This document shows, piece by piece, positions 35,431 to 44,479 of a stretch of DNA of 64,000 nt (its first letter is position 1; each line of letters starts with the position of its first letter). Both the position numbers and the translations under genes were made by a program. The stretch is from NCBI GenBank assembly GCA_934140005.1, contig CAKPBB010000006.1, forward strand, positions 8,291 to 72,290. Direction: 5' to 3'. The notes beneath the pieces are model-generated. The model was not told where the DNA came from. It did not search any database and saw nothing but the letters and a program-made list of their open reading frames with translations. The DNA comes from an uncultured Clostridia bacterium (GTDB lineage Bacteria; Bacillota; Clostridia; TANB77; CAG-508).

Positions 35431-35592
35431 ATAATATTTGATTAATATTATTAGAGGCAAAATAAAAGCAATTACAGATAATAAACAAAATAATTTTCCA
35501 GAAGTAGAATTATTATTTTGAATTTCATAAATGCCATAATAAAAGCTTTTTAAAAAGCAAAATAATGAAAATAATATTGCAATAAAAAACAT
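35428..35592 (-). CDS. Small two-helix membrane protein, possible germinant receptor D subunit
   Basis: A 54-residue frame on the minus strand beginning MFFIAILFSLFCFLKSFYYG, with a short polar loop (EIQNNNSTSGK) and a second hydrophobic segment (LFCLLSVIAFILPLIILIK). It starts 46 bp after the gerC stop and ends at the terminator, so it is the fourth cistron of the ger operon. Small two-helix D subunits are known in some Bacillus ger operons. The ribosome binding site near the ATG is weak; an AAAGGGG lies about 30 bases upstream. It could be non-coding. Confidence 0.45.
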   Translation of the reverse strand: MFFIAILFSLFCFLKSFYYGIYEIQNNNSTSGKLFCLLSVIAFILPLIILIKYY

Positions 35593-35638
35593 ATTTATAT
35601 GAAAGATACTGTAAAGTAATCTTTTCCCCTTTCTAATA

Positions 35639-36787
35639 TTATTGTTTTGTAATTAAACTACTAGATGCAACTTCGGAGTGAATTCTAACTTTGAAAAATG
35701 AGTCTTTAAATATATTTCCCCAATTGATTTTTTTAAAATCATCAAGAGTAGCATATTTAGTTGAAAGCCTTTCACCAAAGGATATTGTGTCACATGAATA
35801 TTCTTTGGTAATTGTGTCTAAATATTCATAAACAATTCGTTCTATATATCTGTTTAAATTATTCTCTAGTTGTCTAATATTATCTGCAGACGAGTAATCA
35901 GAATTTGCATGTGCAGTTAAAATATTTGCTGATAAATATATGTCACATTCAATAAATGGACTATTATTTACAAGAGTAACATCTATTTGTGTTTGTTTTC
36001 TTCTGGTCAAAGATAAATCAATTTTATCATCTTTTTTAAATGGAGATGGAATAGTAACAACAGTTGTAGTTAAGTCATTTGTTAGAAGTAAATGGCTAAT
36101 AACTCCTTCTATATCAAGATGTCCAATCATATTATCTTCTTTAAATACTGCAATGCCAGTGTTCTGGATTATATCATCTGAAACAGTAGTATAGATTGCA
36201 AGAGCACTTTCATTTGGACTATTCATATCAGAAAAAAATTTACGAAGATTACTTTTAGCAGTAAAACCAGTATATTTTTCAGAATTGATTATATATTCAA
36301 AATATCTAGCAGAAAAATTTTCTCCTGAGTTTGACACTTTATCTAAGACATCATAAGCAGATTTATCACTAATTATAATATTACAGTCTGGACGAACTTC
36401 AACATTGTTTTGTAAAGTGTTTATATAGGAAATTATTCCAGAACGAGCTAATTCTTCTGAAAATATGATTGTAGAACAATGTGAAAGGTCAATTTTTTTA
36501 CTTAAATAATTATTAAGTATATTTATTCCTGAGTCAATTGATAAACAATCAATTGTGTATAATATATGCTTTGTAGATTGATTTGTACTGCCAGATTCAG
36601 AAGAACTCTGAGCAATTTGTACAGTTAGTCTGATATTGTTAGAATTTTTTATTTTGTCAATACCAACAGAAACGGCATAATAGAAATCTTCTACACTTGT
36701 AGCATCATAACAACCTGTTAAAGAAAATAAAAGCAAAATGCTAAAAAATATATATGAAATTATTAATTTAGTTTTTGATAATTGCAT
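35639..36787 (-). CDS. gerC: Spore germination receptor lipoprotein GerC
   Basis: A 382-residue C-subunit of a GerA-type germinant receptor. The signal peptide ends in the lipobox SLTGC, so it is lipid-anchored at the outer face of the inner spore membrane. The following FYYAVSVGIDKIKNSNNIRLTVQIAQ is typical of GerAC. ATG at 36787 has AAGGAG nine bases upstream; the longer TTG start overlaps it. It overlaps gerB by 20 bp. Confidence 0.93.
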   Translation of the reverse strand: MQLSKTKLIISYIFFSILLLFSLTGCYDATSVEDFYYAVSVGIDKIKNSNNIRLTVQIAQSSSESGSTNQSTKHILYTIDCLSIDSGINILNNYLSKKIDLSHCSTIIFSEELARSGIISYINTLQNNVEVRPDCNIIISDKSAYDVLDKVSNSGENFSARYFEYIINSEKYTGFTAKSNLRKFFSDMNSPNESALAIYTTVSDDIIQNTGIAVFKEDNMIGHLDIEGVISHLLLTNDLTTTVVTIPSPFKKDDKIDLSLTRRKQTQIDVTLVNNSPFIECDIYLSANILTAHANSDYSSADNIRQLENNLNRYIERIVYEYLDTITKEYSCDTISFGERLSTKYATLDDFKKINWGNIFKDSFFKVRIHSEVASSSLITKQ

Positions 36788-37886
36788 TTTTGGCAACTCC
36801 TTTTCGAACTTTAAATTTTTCTTTTAACATTGCTAATATTAGTATTATAGGGCTCATTATAAAAACAATGCCGGTTGTCATATATTTTAGTATGCTTGTT
36901 TCTAAAAAAGTGATAGTTGAAATGTCAAAAGGCAATAATGAAAATCCAAATAGTAACATACAGGTTATATATGTGAACATTTTATTGTCTGAGATATTAA
37001 CTATTTTAGAAAAGCATAAATTTGTAAAAAATACTAGTGAACTTAAATAGCAAAGTAGTGATAATATCCAAAAGAGTACAAAAATACCATCTAGTCTTTG
37101 TAAAAAGTCACTAAAGCTTACATTTCTTGAGAGCAAGTATAAAGGGTTTATAGTAATACCAGTGCTTGCTAAAGGTAGCAAAGTTAGTATAGAACATACT
37201 GTAATAAATAGTAGTCCAAATGATATAAAAAATGAAATGTAGCTGATTTTTTTAAAATCTGTAGGTTCTTTAAGTAATGGTTGTAAAAAATAGTAAAAAC
37301 TAATAAAACTAAAGCTAAAAATATTAAGTAATCCATTTATAAATGTTGTTTGATAATTATATCCTAAAACGGGTGTTATTTTATCAATTGAAAAATTATC
37401 AATAGTCCCAATAAAAGCAGTAAATATGCTTAATAAAACGAATGGAAATAGGAAACTAATCATTCGTATTATTGATTTAAAGCCTATTAAATTTGAAACT
37501 AGAATTCCAATTATGAAAAATAGCAATATAAAAGGCTTTGGAGAATTTTGGTAGTAAATCATTTTTAACAGATTGGCAAAATCAGTCAGAAATGTAAATA
37601 AAATAAAAGAAAAAAGAGCTATGAAAATGACTCCAACAATTATTTTTAAAAATTTTCCACCAAGAATATTCGATATATCTAAGATATCTGAATTTGGAAA
37701 ATTTTTTAAGCAAATATTAATAATAAATATTAAAAATAATGTAATTATTCCAATATAGATTAAATTTATAAAAGTTCCTGTTCCTGTTGAAGAAATTAAT
37801 ATTGTTGGTAAATTAAGAATAAGCTTATTAAGCATTATCATACATACAAAGAAAATACATTCTTTTCTTTCTAATTCAATTCTCAT
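36768..37886 (-). CDS. gerB: Spore germination receptor permease GerB
   Basis: A 372-residue integral membrane B-subunit with ten or so hydrophobic segments, related to amino acid permeases and implicated in germinant binding. ATG at 37886 overlaps the gerA stop as ATGA, the classic coupled arrangement; a longer ATG at 37904 lacks a ribosome binding site. It contains the GerB-type segments ILISSTGTGTFINLIYIGII and YYQNSPKPFILLFF. Confidence 0.93.
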   Translation of the reverse strand: MRIELERKECIFFVCMIMLNKLILNLPTILISSTGTGTFINLIYIGIITLFLIFIINICLKNFPNSDILDISNILGGKFLKIIVGVIFIALFSFILFTFLTDFANLLKMIYYQNSPKPFILLFFIIGILVSNLIGFKSIIRMISFLFPFVLLSIFTAFIGTIDNFSIDKITPVLGYNYQTTFINGLLNIFSFSFISFYYFLQPLLKEPTDFKKISYISFFISFGLLFITVCSILTLLPLASTGITINPLYLLSRNVSFSDFLQRLDGIFVLFWILSLLCYLSSLVFFTNLCFSKIVNISDNKMFTYITCMLLFGFSLLPFDISTITFLETSILKYMTTGIVFIMSPIILILAMLKEKFKVRKGVAKNAIIKN

Positions 37887-39541
37887 TTTATATTTTGCCT
37901 CCATTTCATACTTATTTTGTTCTCTTTTTGAGGTCGTTTTGTATTTAAATTTCTATTTCTGCTTTCTCTCTTCCAAATACTTTTTAAAGAATAACTTGAA
38001 TTGTTATCTAAATCAGAAATTGGAATATATGGTGAAAAATATGGTACTCCAAAGGACTTTATACTAGTCCAATAAACAAAATGAATATAGAATCCAACAG
38101 CAATTCCAAGAAAACCTGCTAAATATCCAAGTATTATATAAAGAAATCGTAGAAGTCTAACGGAAAAACCTAATAAAAAGTCTGGAATTGCAAACCCACA
38201 AATTCCTGTAAAAGCAACAATAATGATTAAAATTGGACTTACAATATTTGCATTTACGGCTGATTCACCTAAAACTAAAGCCCCTATAATACCAATGGTA
38301 TTACTAAAAGATGAAGATACACGCAAACCTGCTTCTCTAAGGAGTTCAAATGAAATTTCCATAATTAATATTTCAAAAATTACAGGAAAAGGGATTGATT
38401 CACGAGAACTTGCAATAGCAAATAAAAGTTCCGAAGGTATTAATTCTTGATGAAAGTTTGTTATAGCAACATAAAAGCCTGGCAGAAATATTGCAAATAT
38501 AAAAGCAAGCCCCCTTAAAAACCTTAAAAAATTACTTAGATGATAATTTATATTAGTATCTTCTGGTGATTCGAGAAAATCAATTAAAACACCAGGAGCG
38601 ATAAGTGCATATGGTGAACCATTTAATAAAATTACAACTTTTCCGTTTAAAAGGGAATTGCAAGCTTTATCTGGACGTTCTGTTGAAATAAGTTGTGGCA
38701 TATGAAGATTAGGATTATCTTTTATTAGTTGTTGTAGTTCACCGGTTGAAGTTATATAGTCAATATCAAGATTTTGAATTCTATATTTTACTTCTGCAAC
38801 TAAATCGTCATTAGTGATATTTTTCATGTAACACACAACTACTTGTGTATTAGTGACTTTTCCAATTTCAAAACTTTCCATAACAAGATTTTCATTATTA
38901 ATAATTTTTCTAATAAGTCCAGTATTATTTCTGATATTTTCTACAAAGGCTTCTTGTGGACCTTGAATTACTGATTCATTTTTAGTAGCTTCAATATTTC
39001 TACCTGGAAGTTTTTTCGTTTCTATACAAAATGCTATATTTAATGTGTCAACTAATAATATACAAAAGCCAGAATTTAGTTTTTGAGTTAATTCCTTAAA
39101 ATTCTTTACTTTTGAAACACTATTTTGTGGAATTAAACTATTATATAAAAAATCTTCTAAATCAAACTTTCTAACTTTTTTAACAGAAATATCTTTACTA
39201 ATTGCAACTGTTTTGGTTGGTTGCATTGTAATAGAATTTCTAAGTAGTAAAGGAGATAAAATTGACTCATTAATAGAATTATTATCGACAATACCATCTA
39301 TATATATTATTGCAGAGGAAAACTCCTTTGATTTTATTGATAAAGTGAATTTTCTAACATTTATATCACTATTTAAAATTAAATTGTATTTTGATTTTAG
39401 ATATTCTAGATTAACTGCAAGAGAAGGATATATTTCAACTATTTCAGTATCTGCATCTACAATATTATTTGATGTGTTAGGTATAACAAAATTATATTCT
39501 TTTGGTGGTTTATACTCAAAGAGTTTACTGATTATACTCAT
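37883..39541 (-). CDS. gerA: Spore germination receptor GerA
   Basis: A 552-residue A-subunit. A cytosolic N-terminal half has the GerA signatures GRNIEATKNESVIQGPQEAFVENIRNN (shortened here as the EATKNESVIQGPQEAF core) and LNGSPYALIAPG. A membrane half has about five hydrophobic segments (IFLPGFYVAITNFHQELIP, LGFSVRLLRFLYII). The AGGAGA lies about 13 bases from the ATG, a long spacing. It starts the gerA-B-C operon, probably expressed in the forespore. Confidence 0.94.
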   Translation of the reverse strand: MSIISKLFEYKPPKEYNFVIPNTSNNIVDADTEIVEIYPSLAVNLEYLKSKYNLILNSDINVRKFTLSIKSKEFSSAIIYIDGIVDNNSINESILSPLLLRNSITMQPTKTVAISKDISVKKVRKFDLEDFLYNSLIPQNSVSKVKNFKELTQKLNSGFCILLVDTLNIAFCIETKKLPGRNIEATKNESVIQGPQEAFVENIRNNTGLIRKIINNENLVMESFEIGKVTNTQVVVCYMKNITNDDLVAEVKYRIQNLDIDYITSTGELQQLIKDNPNLHMPQLISTERPDKACNSLLNGKVVILLNGSPYALIAPGVLIDFLESPEDTNINYHLSNFLRFLRGLAFIFAIFLPGFYVAITNFHQELIPSELLFAIASSRESIPFPVIFEILIMEISFELLREAGLRVSSSFSNTIGIIGALVLGESAVNANIVSPILIIIVAFTGICGFAIPDFLLGFSVRLLRFLYIILGYLAGFLGIAVGFYIHFVYWTSIKSFGVPYFSPYIPISDLDNNSSYSLKSIWKRESRNRNLNTKRPQKENKISMKWRQNIK

Positions 39542-39576
39542 AAATTTTTATAATTCTCCTATAAAAGTATTTATTG

Positions 39577-39605
39577 TAGTATTTGTAAATTTTAAATAAA
39601 TATTC
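39577..39605 (-). promoter_or_regulatory. Possible sigma-G promoter of the ger operon
   Basis: On the minus strand GAATA (39605-39601) fits the -35 consensus GHATR. AATACTA (39583-39577), 17 bp later, matches six of seven bases of the -10 consensus CATWHTA. Forespore expression of ger operons is established knowledge; the match itself is modest in AT-rich DNA. Confidence 0.4.
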
Positions 39606-39653
39606 TTTTAAATGGAAAATATCGTTTGTAATTAAAATGTAACAGAAATTGTA

Positions 39654-39682
39654 TTGATAAAAACATTTTTTTTAGATAATAT
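39654..39682 (+). promoter_or_regulatory. Promoter of the 39716 gene
   Basis: TTGATA at 39654-39659 and TAATAT at 39677-39682 with 17-bp spacing, 34 bp before the ATG. Confidence 0.5.
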
Positions 39683-39715
39683 TAATATATAATATTATAA
39701 TTTGTAGAGGTAAAT

Positions 39716-40684
39716 ATGAAAAAAGATAAATTAAAAAATCAAAAAGGAGCAATTTCACTATTTGTTATGCTATCAATGATGTTCTTTTTGATGTTTATGT
39801 TAGGAGCATACACAATAGTAAGCAGAAGAAATCAATCTCAAGTTCAAGCAACAACTCAACTTAGAAGTTTATATTCTTCAAATGCTTCTAATTTAAAAGA
39901 AAAATATGCAGCTAAGTTCGCAAGTAATGATGAAGTAATTCCAATTTCAAACTATACAGAACTTTGTCTTTATGGGACGGGAAAAAGTTTCGAAAGAGAT
40001 GGAAAAATATATACTTGTGATACGGGTAAAAAATATCAATTAACAAGTGATATTGTTATTGACATAGATAAAGAAGTAGTAGATGGAAAATTTAAATTTT
40101 ATGATTATTTGATGTATGGTACATCTCCTTCAATTGATAAATCATGTTATGACATTTTATATTATAAAGAAAATGCTTTTTGGAAGTGTATGGTTTATCA
40201 AAATACATCTGGAACAAATGGATTATTTAATTCAAGTAATTGGAAAAATTCTAATTTACAAAATTCATTTAGCAAATTAGAAGAGCTAAATATTAATACT
40301 TCAAAATATAAAAAATATAATAGAGATACAAGTGCTACTGGAGGAGATAATTTTGAGTTTTTATTAATGTATGATATGAGCACGAGTAATAAAGTTTTTA
40401 AAGCAAGTGAATATAAACTATGGTTTCAGTCTTTTAACCCATTATCAACTAATGAAAATAGTACAAATGCTAGTAATGTAAAAATTATAAAGAAACCAAA
40501 TAGTGATAACAAAAATTTTAATGGCATGGCACTAGCTAATTTAGGTGGAAGTACGTATCTTAATGGAGATTTTGCTGGTACTTGGTATAATGCGGTTTGT
40601 TTATATAATGTATGGTGTGGAGGTATACCAGCAGGTAATGATACAGCAGCTGCCCAATCTTTGTTATTTGTTAGAGTAAATTAA
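39716..40684 (+). CDS. Prepilin-like / TadE-G-like exported protein
   Basis: A 322-residue protein of unknown function. The N-terminus KNQKGAISLFVMLSMMFFLMF, one long helix after a basic stretch and a Gly, resembles class III signal sequences of pseudopilins or TadE/TadG proteins, cleavable by a prepilin peptidase such as the one encoded at 26907. The rest is a Ser/Asn/Tyr-rich extracytoplasmic domain with Cys-containing segments and a conserved-looking end (AGTWYNAVCLYNVWCGGIPAGN). The functional call is inference. Confidence 0.6.
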   Translation: MKKDKLKNQKGAISLFVMLSMMFFLMFMLGAYTIVSRRNQSQVQATTQLRSLYSSNASNLKEKYAAKFASNDEVIPISNYTELCLYGTGKSFERDGKIYTCDTGKKYQLTSDIVIDIDKEVVDGKFKFYDYLMYGTSPSIDKSCYDILYYKENAFWKCMVYQNTSGTNGLFNSSNWKNSNLQNSFSKLEELNINTSKYKKYNRDTSATGGDNFEFLLMYDMSTSNKVFKASEYKLWFQSFNPLSTNENSTNASNVKIIKKPNSDNKNFNGMALANLGGSTYLNGDFAGTWYNAVCLYNVWCGGIPAGNDTAAAQSLLFVRVN

Positions 40685-40701
40685 AAATTTAATATTATAA
40701 G

Positions 40702-40729
40702 TCATAAAAAATTACCCCTTGAATACATT
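40702..40729 (+). promoter_or_regulatory. Possible sigma-E promoter of spoIVA
   Basis: AATACATT at 40722-40729 matches seven of eight bases of the sigma-E -10 CATACAHT. TCATAAA at 40702-40708 is a partial -35 at 13-bp spacing, slightly short. Mother-cell expression of spoIVA is established in Bacillus. Confidence 0.35.
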
Positions 40730-40768
40730 TAATTAAAAGATGTACAAAGTAAACAGGGGGTATTTTTT

Positions 40769-42247
40769 ATGGAAAATTACGAAATATATCAAGATATCGC
40801 TAAAAGAACTCAAGGAGATATCTATATAGGAGTAGTAGGACCAGTAAGAACTGGAAAATCAACATTTATTAAAAGATTTATGGAATTGTTAGTTCTTCCA
40901 AATATTGAAGATAGCTATAAAAAAGAAAGGGCAATTGATGAATTACCACAGAGTGCAAGTGGTAAAACTATAATGACAACAGAACCAAAGTTTATACCAA
41001 ATGAAGCTGTTGAGATAGTATTAGAACAAAATATTAAAATGAAAGCCAGACTAGTTGATTGTGTTGGATATTTAGTAAATCCAGCACTTGGATATTTAGA
41101 AGATAATATGCCTAGAATGGTAAAAACACCGTGGTCAGAAGAAGAAATACCATTTGAAACAGCAGCTGAACTTGGCACAAAAAAGGTTATTACAGAACAT
41201 TCAACAGTAGGAATTGTTGTGACAACAGATGGAAGTATAACAGATATTCCTAGAAATGAATATTTAGAAGCTGAAAATAGAGTAATAGGAGAATTAAAAG
41301 CCTATAATAAACCTTTTATAATACTACTTAATTGTCAAAATCCAAAAGATATGTATAGTATTGAGCTTGCACAGGATTTATCAAAAAAATATGAAACGAC
41401 TGTTATACCAGTAAATTGTCTGGAACTAAATTTAGAAGATATTAATTCTATTTTTTCTCAACTATTATATGAATTTTCAATTGAAAGAGTTCAAATAAGC
41501 TATCCAAGATGGATAAGTGGTTTAAGTACAGATAGTGAACTTAAGCAAACTTTATTTAATGTTGTTAAAGACACTTTTGGAAAGGTAAGCAAAATAAAAG
41601 ACCTACAAAATACTTATCAATCAATGGAAAAATGTGAATATATAAAGAAAGTTAGTTTACAAGAAGCAAATCTTGGAAATGGTATTGTTAGTTTAAATGC
41701 TGAACTGGAAGAAAGCTTATTTTACGAAATGATAACAAATTTGACTGGTATGCAGATTAGGAATGAAGGTGAATTATTTGCTAGTATGACTGAATTTGCC
41801 CATATTAAAAAAGAATATGATAAATTATCTTATGCATTACACGAAGTAAATGAAAGAGGATACGGTATAGTTTCACCAGGAATAGATGATTTAATATTGG
41901 AAGAACCTGAAATTGTAAAACAAGGACAAAGATTTGGAGTAAAATTGAAAGCGAAAGCACCATCAATTCATATGATGAAAATTTGTACAGAAACTGAAGT
42001 TTCTCCAATTGTTGGAAGTGAAAAACAGTCTGAAGATTTAGTAAAATATTTATTGTCTGAATTTGAAAATGATCCTAAAAAAATATGGGAATCAAATATT
42101 TTTGGAAAGAATTTACATGAATTAGTAAATGAGGGATTGCAAAATAAACTTGCTAAAATGCCAGAAGAGGCACAAAATAAACTAAGAGAAACTTTAGAAA
42201 GAATTGTAAATGAGGGAAGTGGAGGCTTAATCTGTATAATTTTATAA
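40769..42247 (+). CDS. spoIVA: Stage IV sporulation protein A
   Basis: The 492-residue ATPase that polymerises on the forespore surface and forms the base of the spore coat. Walker A is GPVRTGKSTFIKRF near residue 23, and SASGKTIMTTEPKFIPNEAVEI follows. The C-terminus ends in the conserved SGGLICIIL-type sequence. The length matches the family (about 492). GGGGG lies before the ATG. It is strong evidence for an endospore former. Confidence 0.97.
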   Translation: MENYEIYQDIAKRTQGDIYIGVVGPVRTGKSTFIKRFMELLVLPNIEDSYKKERAIDELPQSASGKTIMTTEPKFIPNEAVEIVLEQNIKMKARLVDCVGYLVNPALGYLEDNMPRMVKTPWSEEEIPFETAAELGTKKVITEHSTVGIVVTTDGSITDIPRNEYLEAENRVIGELKAYNKPFIILLNCQNPKDMYSIELAQDLSKKYETTVIPVNCLELNLEDINSIFSQLLYEFSIERVQISYPRWISGLSTDSELKQTLFNVVKDTFGKVSKIKDLQNTYQSMEKCEYIKKVSLQEANLGNGIVSLNAELEESLFYEMITNLTGMQIRNEGELFASMTEFAHIKKEYDKLSYALHEVNERGYGIVSPGIDDLILEEPEIVKQGQRFGVKLKAKAPSIHMMKICTETEVSPIVGSEKQSEDLVKYLLSEFENDPKKIWESNIFGKNLHELVNEGLQNKLAKMPEEAQNKLRETLERIVNEGSGGLICIIL

Positions 42248-42580
42248 TTAATTGAATTGACTATTATAAAGTTAAAAATATTGTAAAAGTATGTTGTTTT
42301 CAAAATGTAATGAAATCAATGTTGACAAAAAAAGATGCAAAAAAATGTAATTAGTTTTGACAACAGATAAAAAATCGTTTATAATTGTTGATAGAAAGAT
42401 TGACAAAGATGCTTCGAAAAATGTTTCTTCTTTGTTAATCAATTTGCTTCTATTATACCATAAAAAACAACATACTAAGAATTGTAATAGAAATGTAATA
42501 TTTTTTCTAAAAACCGCTAGTATTCTGTCTGGATTTTTTATAGAAAAAGTGTTTTAATACATCTTAGGAGGGGAAAGAAT
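42248..42580 (+). promoter_or_regulatory. Intergenic leader with a consensus promoter
   Basis: Between spoIVA and the next gene I see no coding sequence. TTGACA at 42357-42362 and TATAAT at 42380-42385 have 17-bp spacing, a perfect consensus promoter. Transcription should start near 42392, leaving a leader of about 190 nt. That leader contains a 12-bp stem (GATTGACAAAGA with TCTTTGTTAATC, one wobble, about 42397-42443). Two further TTGACA boxes flank it (about 42322 and 42400), each followed by GATGC. A regulatory leader or small RNA is possible. Confidence 0.6.
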
Positions 42581-42865
42581 ATGAATGGAATAGTTGAAAA
42601 TTTAGAGGAAAGCCTAGAAGTTTTAAAGGTTACTAAAAGTCAATTAGATGTACAACTAGAAGGACCTATTTCTTTTAAATCAAGTTCTAAATTAATGGAT
42701 TATTGTATTAATGATTGCTATGAACTAGTTTTAAGATTTGAAGAAGTAAAATTAATAATTAATCTTTCAGAAGTATATTCTTATGAGACTAAAGAGAATA
42801 TGATTCAACTTTCAATTGATGGTGGAAACATATTCACAATCATTAAAAAAGAACTAAATAAATAG
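42581..42865 (+). CDS. Hypothetical 94-residue protein
   Basis: A small cytosolic protein that I do not recognise. It begins with a helix (NLEESLEVLKVTKSQLDVQLEG), then alternating beta-like segments (KLIINLSEVYSYETKENMIQLSIDGGNIFTIIKK). AGGAGGGG is a strong ribosome binding site. It is monocistronic, driven by a perfect promoter with a long leader and ended by a terminator, so it is likely well expressed. Confidence 0.75.
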   Translation: MNGIVENLEESLEVLKVTKSQLDVQLEGPISFKSSSKLMDYCINDCYELVLRFEEVKLIINLSEVYSYETKENMIQLSIDGGNIFTIIKKELNK

Positions 42866-42881
42866 TTCTTCATAATCAAAC

Positions 42882-42912
42882 AAACCGTGAGTTTTAAGCT
42901 CACGGTTTATTT
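42882..42912. terminator. Bidirectional terminator
   Basis: AAACCGTGAG (42882-42891) and CTCACGGTTT (42899-42908) are perfect arms followed by T residues. It lies between the 42581 gene and the minus-strand SPFH gene. Confidence 0.85.
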
Positions 42913-42923
42913 TACCTATTAAA

Positions 42924-43838
42924 TTATTTGTTAGATTTTTTTTCATTATCATTAAATATTTCTTTTACAGCTCCAAGTGAACTTAAAGCTGAAGTTGCTT
43001 CGAAAGGAATAAATATTTTATTTGCATCACCTTTAGCTACTTCTTTTAAAGCTTCCAAAGATTTGATTTGAACTAGTTTTTCATCTGGATCTGCTTGTTT
43101 TATAGCATCATATACCATTTGAATTTCTTTTGCTTTAGCATTTGCAACTTCACGAATAGCTTCAGCTTCACCGGCAGCTCTCTTAATACGAGATTCTCTA
43201 TCTGCTTCTGCGTCTAATATTGCAGCTTGCTTTCTACCTTCGGCAAGTGTAATTGCAGATTGTCTTTCACCTTCAGCTTGAAGAACTAAAGCTCTTTTAT
43301 TTCTTTCAGCATTCATTTGTTTTTCCATTGCATCACGTATATCAGCTGGTGGTGTGATATCTTTAATTTCTACACGATCAATTTTACATCCCCATGCATC
43401 AGTTGCTTCGTCAAGAATAGCTCTTAACTTATCATTTATTAAATCTCTTGAACTAAATGTTTCATCTAATTCCATTTTACCAACAATATCACGAATTGTT
43501 GTGATTGCTAAGTATTCAATACCTTTTTTTAAACTTTGAATTTCATAAACAGCCTTTGCTGGATCTGTTATTTTGTAGAATACAACTGTATCAATAGTAA
43601 TTGTAACATTATCAGCAGTAATAACACCTTGTGGTGGAATATCCATTGTTTGTTGTTTTAAACTAACAACAGAACGAACTTTGTCGATAAAAGGTACAAT
43701 AACAGTAAGACCAGCTTCTGCTACTTTGTGAAATCTACCTAATCTTTCAATAATGTATACTTCAGATTGTCTAACGATTTTAATTGTTTGTGATGCGATA
43801 AAAATAATAAGAATAAGTAAAACTAATATAAATCCCAT
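42924..43838 (-). CDS. SPFH/Band 7 (stomatin-like, QmcA-type) membrane protein
   Basis: A 304-residue protein with an N-terminal membrane anchor (GFILVLLILIIFIASQTI) and a Band 7 domain: VYIIERLGRFHKVAEAGLT, VVFYKITDPAKAVYEI, then the coiled-coil QMNAERNKRALVLQAEGERQ with Ala/Glu repeats. Such proteins organise membrane microdomains and often pair with NfeD, which is encoded immediately upstream in the same operon. GGAGG precedes the ATG. Confidence 0.93.
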   Translation of the reverse strand: MGFILVLLILIIFIASQTIKIVRQSEVYIIERLGRFHKVAEAGLTVIVPFIDKVRSVVSLKQQTMDIPPQGVITADNVTITIDTVVFYKITDPAKAVYEIQSLKKGIEYLAITTIRDIVGKMELDETFSSRDLINDKLRAILDEATDAWGCKIDRVEIKDITPPADIRDAMEKQMNAERNKRALVLQAEGERQSAITLAEGRKQAAILDAEADRESRIKRAAGEAEAIREVANAKAKEIQMVYDAIKQADPDEKLVQIKSLEALKEVAKGDANKIFIPFEATSALSSLGAVKEIFNDNEKKSNK

Positions 43839-43880
43839 AATTTCCTCCTAATATATATAATTTTAATTTTTAAAACATAA

Positions 43881-44306
43881 TTATAAAGGTCTAACGATAG
43901 CTTTTACACCATCAATTTTTTCTACCAACACTTCTGTATCTTTTGGAATAGGAATATCATTTGAAGATTTGGCTGACCAAACTTCACCATTTACTTTTAT
44001 TTGACCTTTACCTTCAATAGGGTTTATGTCTAAAGTTACTTTACCAATTTTATTTTGAATTGAATATACATTTGTTTGAATATTCATATCTTTTTTGGTA
44101 ACTTTTTGCACAAAGGATTTAGTTGCAAATAAAAGAATTGTTGATGAAATTAGAAATATAGTTGTTTGAATTATAGTGTTTTCAATAAAAAAGCTTGAAC
44201 ACATTGCAATTAGTGCACCTATTGAAAACCAGAATACTAAAAAACCAGTAGTTACAATTTCTAATGCTAAGAAAAATACTGCAAGAACTAACCAAATTTG
44301 CCACAT
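43881..44306 (-). CDS. nfeD: NfeD-family membrane protein
   Basis: A 141-residue short NfeD. Several hydrophobic segments (IWLVLAVFFLALEIVTTGFLVFWFS and following) precede a C-terminal OB-fold (GKVTLDINPIEGKGQIKVNGEVWSAKS..DTEVLVEKIDGVKAIVRP). The longer start at 44345 lies upstream of the GGAGG; ATG at 44306 is eight bases after it. It forms the usual NfeD/SPFH pair with the next gene. Confidence 0.92.
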   Translation of the reverse strand: MWQIWLVLAVFFLALEIVTTGFLVFWFSIGALIAMCSSFFIENTIIQTTIFLISSTILLFATKSFVQKVTKKDMNIQTNVYSIQNKIGKVTLDINPIEGKGQIKVNGEVWSAKSSNDIPIPKDTEVLVEKIDGVKAIVRPL

Positions 44307-44479
44307 AGTAAATTCCTCCATTTCTTCACAAATATAAACATACAATTACATTATAATATAAATTTAGCGAAAAATAAAGGAGTTTATAAAAAAATATACA
44401 ATTTTTTCTTATATTATTTACTTATTAAAGGTTTTGTGATATTTTAATTCTAAACTATGTATATGGAGATTGAAGACAA

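Noticed and set aside
42357..42557. A 66-codon frame in the leader before the 42581 gene
   Set aside because: Its start codon lies inside the -35 box of the perfect promoter, there is no ribosome binding site, and the composition is not protein-like.
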